From: Aradus depressus
Taxonomy: Eukaryota; Arthropoda; Insecta; Hemiptera; Aradidae
Assembly: GCA_963662175.1 (NCBI GenBank)
Contig: OY759220.1
Coordinates: 42,504,136-42,568,135, forward strand
Direction of reading: 5' to 3'
DNA: 64,000 nucleotides
Numbering within the stretch: the first letter of the stretch is position 1; each line of letters begins with the position of its first letter. Positions 54,816 through 64,000 of the stretch are shown piece by piece. Under the pieces are notes generated by a model that was not told the origin of the DNA, did no database searches, and worked only from the letters and a program-made list of their open reading frames with translations. A program made the position numbers and the translations under genes.

Positions 54816-55456
54816 CAGTGGAGTAACAAAGCCCCGGTACATGGTGGGTGTCGGGGGCCCCCGCTTACAAGCAAAAAAAAAAAAAAATCGAAGAAACTGC
54901 AAAAATCTGTGCGAACGCTGTATTAACAGTTACAGTTATTTACAGTTTACTTAATCTACTTAAAATCTAGCCCTCCGGACTTTCGTTTTCACGAACGCAT
55001 CGATAATTTCGTCCAGATTCGCTTTCAAGGTGTTGGTAACCTTGTTCTCTGTGGACAAAATACTCAAGTCTGCCAATCTCTCCTGTCCCATCGAGTTTCT
55101 CAGGTAATTTTTGATTATCTTCAGTTTCGAGAATGATCGCTCTGCCGTTGCAACTGTCACGGGAATAGTCAAAAAGAGTAAAATTGCGGAGCACACATCC
55201 GGGAAACTAGCCGAGAGAGTGAAATACTCGATCAGGACCAAGCTTGCCAACTCCCTGATGGAACGGATTTTCGACAATTGGTCTTTCAGGCAGCTTCGCA
55301 ATCTGTGTTTCCCATGAAAATAAAATTATTACATAATAAGTAATTGCTGTTTTTTCGCAACAAACAAGCAAAAAAAAAAAAACTCAATTGGGGGCCCCTT
55401 GTGCCCGGGGGCCCCACGCCACTGCACCCGCTGGACCGGCGGTAGTTACGCCACTG
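54816..55456 (-). mobile_element. hAT transposon deletion derivative
   Basis: Ends CAGTGGAGTAAC and GTTACGCCACTG (inverted, one mismatch), with the 8-bp target duplication TAGAGGTG (54808-54815, 55457-55464), which is diagnostic of hAT. 641 bp in total, with GC-rich subterminal GGGGGCCCC palindromes. Confidence 0.9.
54960..55301 (-). pseudogene. hAT transposase C-terminal dimerisation region
   Basis: An open frame on the minus strand reads LFLTIPVTVATAERSFSKLK, then IIKNYLRNSMGQERLADLSI and LSTEN. This is the C-terminal dimerisation motif of hAT transposases (and of host ZMYM-like proteins derived from them). The BED finger and catalytic residues are missing, so the fragment cannot transpose anything by itself. 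Confidence 0.85.
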
Positions 55457-55839
55457 TAGAGGTGTCTTTAACGAGTACCTGATTTCGTACAGATTCGGGA
55501 CCTAACGTCCCATCTTATTGGATGGCTTGCTGACCCAGATAAAAAATCTAAGGGCCTCAGCCGCGTTTCGAACCCACGATCTTGAGCTCAGTTAGCAACC
55601 ACTGAGCTACCTGCGCCCTCTATAAAATGTATTATTATTTTTATTATTTAATTTAAAACCGTTATTGCGAGGTAGGTTTTCTAAAGTACCTTGCGGTGGT
55701 CCCAACCCTTATATAAACCTCCCCATGATCGACCCCACTTTATTTTATCGTATTTGTCCTTACCCCCAGTTTACTGTTTTCATTTTATCGTTTTCCGTGA
55801 CCTACAGCTAACCGTCGTTTCTTCAGTGAGCAATGTATA

Positions 55840-56290
55840 CTTTTACTACCCAGCTGAAGTTATACAATCAGTCAAAAATCCGAAGCGGAGTTTTTAACGG
55901 AATTTCATGTTTCCCAACGGAAATAAATGTCTGTGCCTCTGTGTGTCTGTGAATACGATAACTCCTGACGGAATGTTTGTATCGACACAATATTTTATAT
56001 GTGAATACAGAACCCTCTAACGATACAAACTAGTGTTTTCAGCCGGAAATACCTGTTAAATTTCAGCGAAATCGGCCGAAAGAAAGCGGGGTTAACTCAA
56101 AAAAACTCTAATAACTACCGATGTAATGAATTTCTCCACACAAAATTTATTGTGAGGAATTAGGAGCCCTTGTGTAATCAACTGTTGAATATTAGCGCAG
56201 ACGGTCAACTGGTTTTGGAGAGGGAGCGAAAAGTTAATTGATTAGGTTCTGGGGAAGTACATTGGCGTTGATTAATCGACTTATTTTTTT
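55840..56290 (+). repeat. ACTTCCCC repeat (forward), longer variant
   Basis: Left-end text GCTGAAGTTATACAATCAGT to GTTGATTAATCGACTTATTT, then an extension shared only with 59255 (see below). Confidence 0.65.
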
Positions 56291-56755
56291 ACTCTCTTAT
56301 ACCTTCAGTATAAAAAAAGTTTCGTAATCGTGAAAAAATTCGAGATTTGAGTTTTGAACATGTGCGTCCGTCATTTGGCGTGTATGTACTTTGTGAGAGA
56401 TGTCACTTGTAGTAACTCGAGATCTGATTCGATTTTGACCGAATTCTGTCTATATTTAAGTTAACTTTATTTTGGGGCCTAGGTAAATTTTACAAGACGC
56501 AGCTTATACTTATGACCTAATCAAAAAATTAATATAATAAAGTTGTAGAGAAAACTAAGAGAGACATTTTATATTAATTTGGTGTTTGGCAGGTCGTTAG
56601 ATTTGCGAAATACATACCGTAAGTTTCCTCTCTCCCTCGAAACTTCCGATCCCTTTATTAGGTCCTTAACTTCTGTTTTTGCTCTTTTGACCTCTGAACT
56701 TGAGGCTACACCCCGACTCACATGTAAGTTTCTGCTCTCCCTCTAAAGTTATGAT
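56095..56755 (+). repeat. Duplicated segment, copy A
   Basis: Nearly identical to 59262-59620 plus 60205-60494. Includes the end of an ACTTCCCC repeat and about 450 bp after it (GTATAAAAAAAGTTTCGTAA, GAGAGATGTCACTTGTAGTA, TTTTGGGGCCTAGGTAAATT). This copy lacks the RTE insertion. Confidence 0.85.
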
Positions 56756-56799
56756 CTTTTTATTTGATGGAATTTTACAGTGATTCACTGACGATTTTT

Positions 56800-57720
56800 T
56801 ATTTTTTTTCAATTAATGTTTTTCAACCGAAAACCGTGTTTTTCAGTCTCTAACCTTGGTGTTAAGAGAAGACATGTGGTTTGTGGGTCTTACAGTAGGG
56901 AGACAACTGTCAAGCCGGAACTAACTACAGGCCCGTCTGGACTCACTAACATAATGCTGAGAATGGGTGGTTTCCGATGTGCGGTGAGATGGATGGCCGC
57001 GTGGCCTCCATTATCCTGGAGCAGCTCGACAATACATCACCCTAACTTCTTCCGTCCTCTCTTCTAGTCCTTACTGGTCCATCATTATCAATTGTATACC
57101 CGACCACGACCTACTTTTTCAATTCTCTATACTTCTGTTTCCAACACATTCCGTACAGATGTTGTCATTCGATGGCAACAGCGTTGGGAGCGATCAACAG
57201 ATGGGCGAACAACCTTCGCCTATTTCCCGAACATCCAGACGCGCCTTGACTCCCCATGGATGCAACCAGACCATTGGATGTCACTGGTGCTATCAGGTCA
57301 CGGCGACTTCTTTAAGAGGTAGAACAGCCCTGCCTACTCGTGTGGCGGCGTCGAGACTGCGGAACATGTAGTCCTCGAATGACCGCTATACGACGGGCTT
57401 AGGGCGGCGCTGATTCGCCAGACAGGATCGTACCTGGGACTGGACCTGCCGGGACTGATGACGGAAGCTGGCTACCTGGCTTTTGGTCGGTTCGTCTCCT
57501 ACTGTTGGAAAATCAAGAAAGCCTTCTAACCCGGCGCCGGGGGCCCGCCGACAGGCGTTGCGATGGCTACCCCTGGCTTCGGGAAGTAGGCAGAACAGAA
57601 CCCCCCGAAAGATCCCAAGCTCACTCGGCGTAAAGCGCTGAAAACCAAGGACGACTGTGGACCCGTAGTCATCGAGCCGGTCCACAGCAACAATTTTAAA
57701 AAAATGTGTAAATAAACCGG
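56800..57720 (+). pseudogene. R1-clade LINE C-terminus and 3' UTR
   Basis: Readable blocks are VVIRWQQRWERSTDGRTTFA and FPNIQTRLDSPWMQPDHWMS, then LVLSGHGDFFKR and, past a stop, CGGVETAEHVVLE and AGYLAFGRFVSYCWKIKKAF. This is the C-terminal W-Q-x-x-W-x-x-S-x-x-G-R-x-T ... GHG-x-F ... C-x(n)-E-H-x-x-x-E zinc-knuckle end of R1-like elements. The second Cys of the knuckle is a stop codon. The 3' UTR is GC-rich, unlike the surroundings, and ends with AATAAA at about 57711. The insertion is not in rDNA here. Confidence 0.75.
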
Positions 57721-57734
57721 AGTAGGTTACCCAT

Positions 57735-57825
57735 CCCCCCCCCCCCCCCCCCCATACATACCCAGGGTGATGTGACCGACCCCCCTCCTCAGGGGATCAG
57801 GTGCACCAAAAAAAAAAAAAAAAAA
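57735..57825 (+). repeat. Poly-C run and hairpin/poly-A unit (copy 2)
   Basis: 19 C at 57735-57753, then AGGGTGATGTGACCGACCCC (57764) and an A run at 57808-57825, the same unit as 27377-27455. Confidence 0.55.
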
Positions 57826-58505
57826 TGTCATTCGGCAGTGCTTTTTGTAGTGTTCTGTCACAAAAATGAAGGTATTGTATGCCTGTATTTATATCAAAAA
57901 GGTTTTTGTTCTGGTTGTTGTGTTGTGCAAAAGTTGATTTTAGTATACATATCATATGTTGTATCCCTGGAAAAGGGACCGTTTGAATTGTGGTTGAACT
58001 TCCATTTAGTATTTGTCAAGTCGTGGCTGAAGATGGCAGCAATACCGAAAGTACTCCCATATTTTTATATATTTTGTGAAATAGACAATGTTTTAAAAAC
58101 ATACGTTTCTCTTTATATTTTAAACAAGTACGGATTTTCCTATTCGCGTACCAAAATTTGGTTTCGACTCACTAAGCCGTTTGCCTTTAATCATTCTGAT
58201 CGACCTTTTTCGCATTATGGGTACCTCAAAAAGTGTCAAAATTATGAAATTACGAAAAAGTTCATTTTCAGCTAAATGAGTACTCGCGAAGTTGGAAAAG
58301 GTAAAAGCTGAGGACAATCTGAAATAGAAGTTGAAGAAATGCTCAACTAAATGCGGTTGAGATATTTCCATGAATTTTTCACATTCCCCAACCGAAGTTG
58401 GCTGGATTTTCCAGAAGAGAAAATGTCGTCTACATACTTTCAAACAACTATTACACTACTGTCTAATTTCAGGGATTCTCCTTAACATAAATAATATAAT
58501 AGACT
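57826..58505. other. Unassigned with overlapping open frames
   Basis: A 150-codon open stretch on the plus strand (to 58275) and a 107-codon one on the minus strand (58120-58443) overlap. Neither shows recognisable motifs. Confidence 0.3.
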
Positions 58506-58507
58506 TA

Positions 58508-58825
58508 GAGGGCACCGGTAGCTCAGAGGTATGCGGTATAGCTTTCTGAGTTCAAGATCGCGGGTTCGAAACCCTGCCGAGGCCCTAACTTACCTTTACC
58601 TCCAAGATAAAATAAACTTAAGCATGTCGTTCTTCGGATGGGACGTTAGACGATGGTTTCGACTTTATAAGATGTGAAATACTCGTTATAGACCCCCAAT
58701 CTCGGTGAATAAAAATTTAGGGTGGGGAAAATTTAGGACTCCCATAGTAGAGTCGGGCTCATGTCCACCAGAGCGCTCTGGTAGTAGACTACATGACCTC
58801 GAAGCATGAGTCATATCTAAATATA
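58508..58825 (+). mobile_element. SINE copy with intact box B
   Basis: Head GGGCACCGGTAGCTCAGAGG, box B GGTTCGAAACCC at 58563, body to GAAGCATGAGTCATA. No CCTAA tail. Confidence 0.85.
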
Positions 58826-58877
58826 ACATACCAGCATGAGTTTTGCATAGATCTAACACAGCTTTGTGTCATATGAG

Positions 58878-58945
58878 TAGTTAGTTATTATGACTCATGC
58901 CCGGGTTTTAACTACGAAGTCATATCGCCTACTACCTGTTACGAT
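58878..58945 (-). mobile_element. SINE 3' fragment
   Basis: TATGACTCATGCCCGGGTTT to CGCCTACTACC. Confidence 0.7.
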
Positions 58946-59254
58946 CTATTAATGATATATAAGAATAAGGAAGCGGAAAAAAGGCAGAGTGCGCCAAAGG
59001 ACAGTAGACCGTAGCAAAAATAAAGAAATCAGACAAGTTATAAAGTTATTTATATATTTAGTACTTACAATAATGGTGTACAGGACAACGGCTCACACAA
59101 GAAGGAGGAAAACAAAACTGGATATAAGAACAATAAAATAAAAATTAACAGAATGTGCTACAAGGAATTTACAATAGTGAATCTAACACAAGGTAATAGT
59201 GAGTGACCTAGTGAGTGTGATTGATCGATTCAGAGTGTGATGCCTGGGCTGTAA
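58946..59254. other. No feature recognised
   Basis: Possibly unique sequence; no open frame of note. Confidence 0.4.
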
Positions 59255-59605
59255 TATAAAAAAAAAACTCTAATAACTACCGATGTAATGAATTTATCCA
59301 CACAAAATTTATTGTGAGGAATTAGGAGCCCTTATGTAATCAACTGTTGAATATTAGCGCAGACGGTCAACTGGTTTTGGAGGGGGAGCGAAAAGTTAAT
59401 AGATTAAGTTCTGGGGAAGTACATTGCCGTTGATTAACCGACTTTTTTATTTACTCTCATATTCCTTCAGTATAAAAAAAGTTTCGTAATCGTGCAAAAA
59501 TCCGAGATTTGAGTTTTCAACATGTGCGTCTGTCATTTGACGTGTATGTATTTGGTGAGAGATGTCACTTGTAGTAACTCGAGATCTGATTAGATTTTGG
59601 CCGAA

Positions 59606-60204
59606 TTCTGTCTATATTTACTTACTTATTTACTCTTACTCCGTTGGCGACGAACCCTGAAGATCCTTAGCCGCCCACACTAGCCTTCTCCACCGCGATC
59701 TGTCGTGCGCCACCGGTCGCCAGTTCACCACGTGGTGTTCCACAGCATCCTTCTTCACCAGGTCAGCCCACCTCAGCCTTGGTCTTCCTCGTGATCTGGC
59801 TCCTTGGACCTGAGCGTCCATGATGCGTCCTATGGCTGTCTGCTGTCCGCTTCTCACCACGTGTCCAGCCCATCTTAAGCGCCGTGATTTCATATCTGCA
59901 ACTACGGTCGGGTGTTGCCAGAAGATGTCCCTCAGCTCCCTGTTGGTTCTGATCCTCCACTCTTGGATTTCTCTATCCTTGACCGGACCTGCTATCTTCC
60001 TCAGCACTTTATTTTCAAACGTCTGGAAACGTTTCTCCAGATGTGAGGTCAGGGTCCAGGTTTCACACCCATAGATCAGAACGGGCTTTACCATGGAGCT
60101 GTAGATCCTATACTTCAGGTTCCTTGACAAGGCTCTGGACCGTAGCAGCTTGATGACAGAGAAATACGCTCTTTGGGCCTGCAGAAGTCTTCTGTCTATA
60201 TTTA
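59606..60204 (-). mobile_element. RTE-type LINE, 5'-truncated, with 15-bp target duplication
   Basis: The insertion 59621-60189 is flanked by TTCTGTCTATATTTA at 59606-59620 and 60190-60204. The 3' end (minus) is a TAAG/TAAA simple repeat at 59621-59634, as RTE elements have. The matching empty site is readable at about 56446-56465. Confidence 0.9.
59636..60189 (-). pseudogene. RTE-type reverse transcriptase C-terminus
   Basis: Open frame to the stop, with typical blocks LLQAQRAYFSVIKLLRSRAL, VKPVLIYGCETWTLTSHLEK, FENKVLRKIAGPVKD, RRLRWAGHVVRSG and GRPRLRWADLVKKD. These are the conserved end of RTE/BovB-like ORF2. The catalytic core and endonuclease are missing because of 5' truncation; the surviving frame is undamaged, so the insertion is young. 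The first codons at 60190-60211 belong to flanking DNA. Confidence 0.85.
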
Positions 60205-60494
60205 AGTTCACTTTATTTTGGGGCCTAGGTAAATTTTACAAGACGCAGCTTATACTTATGACCTAATCAAAAAATTAATATAATAAAGTTGTAGAGAAAA
60301 CTAAGAGAGACATTTTATATTAATTTGGTGTTTGGCAGGTCGTTAGATTTGCGTAATACATACCGTAAGTTTCCTCTCTCCCTCGAAACTTCCGATCCCT
60401 TTATTAGGTCCTTAACTTCTGTTTTTGCTCTTTTGATCTCTGAACTTGAGGCTACACCCCGACTCACATGTAAGTTTCTGCTCTCCCTCTAAGG

Positions 60495-60780
60495 CCATGG
60501 AACCTTCTAGGTCCATGTTCTAGAAGGGTCCATATACAAATTTGGTTATTTTCTCTATAAACAGGTATTTACATAATTATTTTATATTTATAACTTACAA
60601 TGATATATATAGATAATTGTCTATCCATGACGACCTAGAAATGAAACCTATATTTAATATATTTTAAATATAGAGGACTGGAACCTGGTCGGTCCCTAGG
60701 TCGGCCATTGGTTCTAGAACTTTCTATAAAGTCTATTCCTTCGAAACGTTCTACAGACTTCTATACTGGCCCAAGTGGCT
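60495..60780 (+). promoter_or_regulatory. Cluster of heat-shock-element-like sites with TATA box
   Basis: GAAccTTC (60500-60507), TTCtaGAA (60518-60525), and TTCtaGAActTTC (60712-60724) immediately before TATAAA (60725-60730), then TTCGAA and GTTC sites to 60751. The three-unit element fits nTTCnnGAAnnTTCn. No coding region follows within the window on this strand, so any function is unproven. Confidence 0.4.
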
Positions 60781-60954
60781 TTATTAATTACAAATTAATA
60801 ATTTTTTAATATTACATTATTACATATTTTCCTATATGTAGGTCTAAGGATTTATCCCTCTAAGAATTGTGACTGTGTCGTGTATTAGGGACAGGTAGGG
60901 ATATATGTTTAGTAATCAATTAATGTACATGATGACATCATTCTCTCTATCGTG

Positions 60955-61132
60955 GCTAGGGTGAACATGAGCCCGAGTGTACTGTGGTAGTCCTAAATTT
61001 TGTCTACCTGGAGTAGGTAGTACCTGACATTCTACAGGCTCGGGACCATCCCTTAACAACCGAAGGACGGCGTGCTCAAGGTTTTTTTGGTCTCTAGGAG
61101 AGCACGCTGCCTCTGAGCTACCGGCGCTCTCG
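60955..61132 (-). mobile_element. SINE copy, internally deleted
   Basis: GAACATGAGCCCGAGTGTAC to the head GAGCTACCGGCGCTCTC. Confidence 0.8.
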
Positions 61133-61307
61133 TCATATGAATAGCAATTAATGGATTTGAATTTTCTAACGTAGGTAGCTAATAATATTATTTAATTAAA
61201 AACAGGTTACTTGAGAGTAATTTCAGGCGGGATAGTAACTTTAGGCTGGTTTCTGCAATTTTTTCTGTTTTTTGGTTTATTTTGACTTGTTTTTCGCAGT
61301 CAAGTTT

Positions 61308-61490
61308 TTTTTTTACTTCTCGATCTATGAAGTATAAGGGAAGTTATATAATCTGTCAGATATTCGATGTAAAGTTTTCATCGGAATTTCATGTTTTTCA
61401 ACTTCCTAATTCCAAAAATGAAAAAAAAGTATCCCTCTAAGGACGACACCTATTGACTTTTAATCAAATCAGGCGAAGGAAAGTAGCGGA

Positions 61491-61522
<32 letters not shown>

Positions 61523-61775
61523 TTAACAGAAAAACATTAATAACTGCCGTTGTAATGAATGTACTACACAACATCAAAGAGGGGACTCACCTCAAAAACC
61601 CCAATAACTGCCAACAATAAATGTATCGACACAAAATTTAGTATGAGGTTACAGTAGGCACTATATAAGTCAAATATTCAACACAAACGGTCTATGAGGG
61701 GGAGCGAAAACGTAATAATTATTGATTAATTCATGCTGGAGAAGTACATAGCCATTGATACACCGACAACGTTTA
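61308..61775 (+). repeat. ACTTCCCC repeat (forward) with poly-G expansion
   Basis: TTTACTTCTCGATCTATGAA to TTGATACACCGACAAC, with a 28-base G run at 61494-61521. Confidence 0.7.
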
Positions 61776-61932
61776 TTTTTAATTTATATATTTGATTTTA
61801 TTATGAAAAATAAAAACAATAAAAATAAATAAATCTTCTAATTTGATGCCCAACTCAATAGAGTTAACTTGATTTTTAGCGTTTGTCAATATGGCAGCCA
61901 GTGTCTGTCATTTTGTTTTCTCGCAAAATGTT

Positions 61933-62392
61933 ACATAATAATAATAATAATAATTGTTATTGTTCAAAGGGATCACCCCTATACAATTGAGTCAGTGACC
62001 ATTACTTTTACAATATTGACATTAACATTTCCAAAATTATATATTGGTCAGCTGGACAAAAATGACATACATAATTACAGGAACCTTTAACAAACTAAAT
62101 AAATAACATAAATAAATAAAGTATAAACAAAATAAGTAATATACTATGGAAGTTAAATTCATTATTCATTAACAATGAATGATCTTAGTTTCAGAGCGCT
62201 GATTAGATAATGAAAAATGTTTGAGATATCATTCTTATTATGGGCCAGTAATGTGTGAAAGTTGGATCGGTCTATACTGATACTCTGAGGCAGGAAGTGG
62301 CTTCTAATGGGGGAGTAGACCGGACAGGATATTAATAGGTGGTATAAGTCTTCCAATTCGTTTTTGTTAAATGTTACATAGACTGCATCACG
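61933..62392 (-). pseudogene. LINE C-terminus and 3' end with (TTA)n tail
   Basis: The minus strand encodes MEDLYHLLISCPVYSPIRSH and ends ALKLRSFIVNE. The E-D-x-x-H-L-L-x-x-C-P-x-Y-x-x-x-R block is the zinc-knuckle tail common to Jockey/CR1-like ORF2 proteins. A 3' UTR follows, ending in TTA repeats at 61937-61953. Confidence 0.65.
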
Positions 62393-62439
62393 TGTAAATC
62401 AATCTAGCCATTTAGGCTATCCCGAGGGAACAAAGAATA

Positions 62440-62761
62440 TCTATGTATTGTGGAGGGCGCCGGTAGCTCCGTGGTATGCGTGCTTGTCTTCTGAGCTCAA
62501 GAACGTGAGTTCGAAACCCGACCGAAGCCCTTACGTTTATTTTATCTGAGAGGTAAAATAAACTTAAGCATGCCGTCCTTCGGATGGGACGTTAAGCGAT
62601 GGTCCCGAGCCTGTACGATGATCGTTAAAGACCCCTACCCTAGGTGAATAAAAATTTAGGGTTGGCAAAATTCAGGACTCCCACAGTAGAGTCGGGCTCA
62701 TGTCCACCAGAGTGAGAAAAGAGCGATCTGGTAGTAGGAGATATGTATTCTATGTATTGTG
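62440..62761 (+). mobile_element. SINE copy with 13-bp target duplication
   Basis: TCTATGTATTGTG at 62440-62452 and 62749-62761. Head GGGCGCCGGTAGCTCCGTGG, box B GTTCGAAACCC, and a body that stops before the CCTAA tail. Confidence 0.9.
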
Positions 62762-63039
62762 AAAAACAATAGCCTTCCTTCGTATTCCGCAGACGGGCAG
62801 TAAAATAAACAGTAATGAAGATATCAACAAGGAAATAAAATAATAAAGCAAGTTAAAATGTCAGAACCATTAGAGACTAAAACAAAGATGAGACATTTAA
62901 TGTCTAACATTTACTTTTAACGAGACTTCAAGTACTTAACGAGAGTCGCAAGTATTTTAACGTTGTTGTAAAATGTCGGGAAGGGTCACAGAGACAGCTT
63001 TGAAAGACAACCTATACTAATACCAACGTCATCATTCAG

Positions 63040-64000
63040 GATTTTATTTATTAACACAACATTTGACATTTTTCTCAGGTTTAGGTAATAAATTTGATTA
63101 AGGATCAGACGCACGACAACACACTATTCGCTAGGTTCGACGAGGACGTTCTCTCAACACACTCAGACCCAACACAAGCAAGCTCACACTTACGGGAACA
63201 TTTACACCAGCTAACAGAAAATTAATATAGACAAATCTCTGCAAACCACATTCACTCTCAGACACAACACTTTTCCACCAGTTTACATTAACAACCAGCC
63301 CATTTCTGCATCCGACACTGTCCGATATCTAGGATTTCATTTAGACAGACGTTTAACTTGGACAACTCATATCAGACTGAAACGAACATACCTCAAAAGA
63401 CGATTTGGACGACTGAAGTCAATCTTCGGACGACGATCGACATTATCGCTTGAAAACAAACTTCACATATACAACACCATACTAAAACCCATCTGGATTT
63501 ACGGCATTGAGATATGTGGATCAGCCAAAAAATCAATCATACAACGTCTTCAGTCAATACAATCCTTTATACTACTTAGAGATGTTTTCGCCAGAGATCT
63601 TGTGGAAGTTCATTGTGAATACTAATGAATAAAAAACTTAAAAACAAGTCAAAAAATCCCACTTTATTTATATGAACACAATATATTTCACTCGTTAGAG
63701 CATTCTCCCAGAATGCTCTAACGAGTGAAATATATTGTGTTCATATAAATAAAGTGGGATTTTTTGACTTGTTTTTAAGTTTTTTATTCATTAGTATTCC
63801 TTTATACTACGCCACATTGCCGATGCGCCATTTTACGTTTCCTATCTCACATTGCATAATGACCTCAACATCCCCTCGGTTATCAGGAGACGATATCAAA
63901 ATTTTCACGACAAACTCCATCATCACGCCATTTCACTTATTCTGCAATTATACACAAACACTCTCCCCACAAATCCGCCACGTCGCGACGTCTCAAGCGG
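63040..64000 (+). pseudogene. Jockey-type LINE RT C-terminus, split by a palindrome
   Basis: Same family as 23000-23740. From about 63285 it encodes VYINNQPISASDTVRYLGFH, LDRRLTWTTHIRLKR, FGRLKSIFGRRSTLSLENKL and IYNTILKPIWIYGIEICGSA, then is broken at 63573 by the fold-back insertion and resumes at 63813 with the H-I-A-D-A-P-F-Y-V-S-Y block. The fragment runs off the window end. Catalytic YADD is not visible. Confidence 0.8.
63559..63812 (+). mobile_element. Fold-back insertion, perfect palindrome (copy 3)
   Basis: Inserted in the Jockey frame with a duplication TCCTTTATACTAC (left copy about 63561-63573, right about 63798-63810). About 43 unpaired bases, then arms 63617-63706 and 63710-63799 of 90 bp with no mismatch, separated by CCC. 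Same order as copies 1 and 2 (unpaired lead, then AATGAATAAAA at the arm start), but the loop is only 3 nt, so no hammerhead-like motif. Confidence 0.8.

Larger units (their letters stand above)
54756..55620 (-). mobile_element. SINE split by a hAT element
   Basis: 3' body at 54756-54815 and head-side body at 55457-55620, ending in the tRNA head CCACTGAGCTACCTGCGCCC. The 8-bp TAGAGGTG on both sides marks the hAT insertion. Confidence 0.85.
59262..60494 (+). repeat. Duplicated segment, copy B, interrupted by an RTE LINE
   Basis: Same sequence as 56095-56755 apart from a few changes and the insertion at 59621-60189. Confidence 0.85.

Noticed and set aside
57772..58275. 167-codon plus-strand frame
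   Set aside because: Starts in a repeat hairpin and A run, shows no motif, and an unrelated minus-strand frame overlaps it.

Overview
This is a window of arthropod (most likely insect) nuclear DNA: AT-rich, intron-bearing, dense with eukaryotic transposons and carrying a 200-base assembly gap at 45672-45871. Nothing looks prokaryotic. The arthropod call rests on the transposon mix (Jockey-, R1- and RTE-like LINEs, PIF/Harbinger, hAT, Helitron) and on a tRNA-derived SINE whose 3' tail is a short run of CCTAA, the complement of the arthropod telomere unit TTAGG.

Host gene. The only convincing host gene is on the minus strand. Three exons are readable: the second half of a CUB domain (22727-22908), the first part of a C-type lectin domain (22337-22452) and its continuation (7377-7536). 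Splice sites and codon phases agree across both junctions, so they form one transcript whose second intron is about 14.8 kb and full of transposons. The rest of the gene lies outside the window or was not recognised. A damaged copy of the first lectin exon sits in the 274-base intron beside it.

Layout. 0.6-7 kb: SINEs, a modular interspersed repeat (called here the ACTTCCCC repeat) and a decayed LINE carrying a hammerhead-like fold-back insertion. 7.4-22.9 kb: the host gene with intronic SINEs, a Helitron split by a SINE, Jockey fragments and a three-level nest at 14.3-15.6 kb. 23-32 kb: Jockey fragments, the end of an autonomous Helitron, a 41-bp minisatellite, a second SINE type. 33.1-44.1 kb: a SINE-related tandem array split by a PIF/Harbinger element (34420-37749; open transposase, decayed MADF partner gene, left end amplified four times) and by a Ty3/gypsy-type LTR element (39241-43249; LTRs matching wherever compared, gag joined to the integrase tail). 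44-64 kb: a small Helitron, the gap, a 1.7-kb polypyrimidine tract, a 954-bp inverted-repeat element, a second fold-back, a hAT deletion derivative, R1 and RTE fragments, a heat-shock-element cluster, and a Jockey fragment broken by a perfect 90-bp-arm palindrome.

Besides the host exons, the only reading frames with real protein similarity belong to transposons. Target-site duplications read directly from the sequence date many insertions relative to each other. The best candidates for something undescribed are the recurrent fold-back insertions with hammerhead-like loops, the array built from SINE-like sequence, and the modular ACTTCCCC repeat.
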